DNA from: an uncultured Lewinella sp.
GTDB lineage: Bacteria > Bacteroidota > Bacteroidia > Chitinophagales > Saprospiraceae
DNA: 64,000 nt
Direction of reading: 5' to 3'
Assembly: GCA_937873655.1 (NCBI GenBank)
Contig: CALMYQ010000120.1
Location: 1-64,000, forward strand
Shown here: positions 63,754 through 64,000 of the stretch, one piece after another
How the letters are laid out: each line of letters opens with the position of its first letter
Numbering within the stretch: position 1 is the first letter of the stretch
The notes under the pieces: model-generated
The model's database searches: none
What the model saw: only the letters and a program-made list of their open reading frames with translations
Told to the model about the DNA's origin: nothing
Made by a program: the position numbers and the translations under genes

Positions 63754-64000
63754 ATGAATGCGGCGCAGGTTATGGAAAGCGAAATCACGAGCGGGCTTGA
63801 AAGCGCAAGGGAGGCGGCCAGAAATCTGGCGGTGACCCCGGAGAAGGTATTGAACGGGATCCTGCTTTCCCTGGCCGACCTGGCGGAAAAACAATCCGGC
63901 ATGATCCTGGCAGCCAATGCCGAAGACCTGTCCAGAATGCCGGCAGATGACCCTAAATACGATCGTTTGCTGTTGAACCCCGGGCGGATAAAACAAATCT
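63754..64000 (+). CDS. proA: Glutamate-5-semialdehyde dehydrogenase (5' part; cut by window edge)
   Basis: Only the first 82 codons are inside the window. They begin MNAAQVMESEITSGL and continue with LADLAEKQSGMILAANAEDL and DRLLLNPGRIKQI, the conserved N-terminal region of ProA. The enzyme reduces glutamyl-5-phosphate to the semialdehyde. It lies 5 bp after proB in the usual proBA order. Confidence 0.93.
   Translation, partial: MNAAQVMESEITSGLESAREAARNLAVTPEKVLNGILLSLADLAEKQSGMILAANAEDLSRMPADDPKYDRLLLNPGRIKQI

Overview
The window looks like chromosomal DNA of a member of the Bacteroidota, most likely a Saprospiria-type (Lewinella/Haliscomenobacter-like) bacterium. This is inferred from four things: a type A and a type B T9SS C-terminal sorting domain; many promoters with the Bacteroidota -7 box TAnnTTTG; a TPP-riboswitch-controlled TonB receptor; and the carboxyspermidine route to spermidine. 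Most of the window is housekeeping and central metabolism with dense, often overlapping genes. The left end (1-3250) looks accessory.

Layout. 1-3250: a large inverted repeat, a 596-residue effector-like protein (DNRPEA-type leader, C2H2 zinc finger, possible deaminase-like centre, C-terminal OTU/papain-like Cys-His domain), a T9SS cargo protein and the 3' remnant of a GNAT acetyltransferase. 3.2-7.7 kb: a thiamine-type TonB receptor under a TPP riboswitch, then murQ-murK for MurNAc recovery. 7.7-12.2 kb: tRNA-Ala, a low-molecular-weight phosphatase, trkA-trkH and a GT2. 12.3-15.8 kb: a peptidase-containing ABC exporter with its HlyD partner. 15.9-19 kb: lpdA with a structured, terminator-bearing upstream transcript, a lipoprotein and ndk. 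19.1-22.2 kb: a DHH phosphoesterase, an FKBP lipoprotein and prfB with its programmed frameshift. 22.3-31.3 kb: a membrane protein, a two-gene coiled-coil set, sbcC, an acyl-CoA dehydrogenase and fmt. 31.4-38.5 kb: a cyclase-family lipoprotein, an MBL hydrolase, the two carboxyspermidine genes and a DsbD-like protein. 38.4-43.1 kb: an MBOAT plus two SGNH hydrolases (one with a LysM inserted), an O-acylation cassette. 43.7-48.9 kb: a GH3-xylB-xylA operon. 49.1-55.3 kb: gapA-pgk-FAD oxidoreductase-arginine deiminase-thioesterase-YihY. 55.5-60.8 kb: tRNA-Glu, pfkA, a GH73 glucosaminidase and a TRAP transporter. 60.8-64 kb: a T9SS type B protein and proB-proA, with proA cut by the window edge.

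Most noteworthy: (i) the multi-domain effector candidate at 390-2180; (ii) the pfkA gene, where a G/C/A homopolymer tract replaces a conserved active-site segment; (iii) the O-acylation cassette with a LysM domain inside a hydrolase; (iv) eight 10-bp tandem units just upstream of the spermidine-gene promoter; (v) a candidate small RNA or leader upstream of lpdA. All functional names come from motif recognition by eye. No database search was run.
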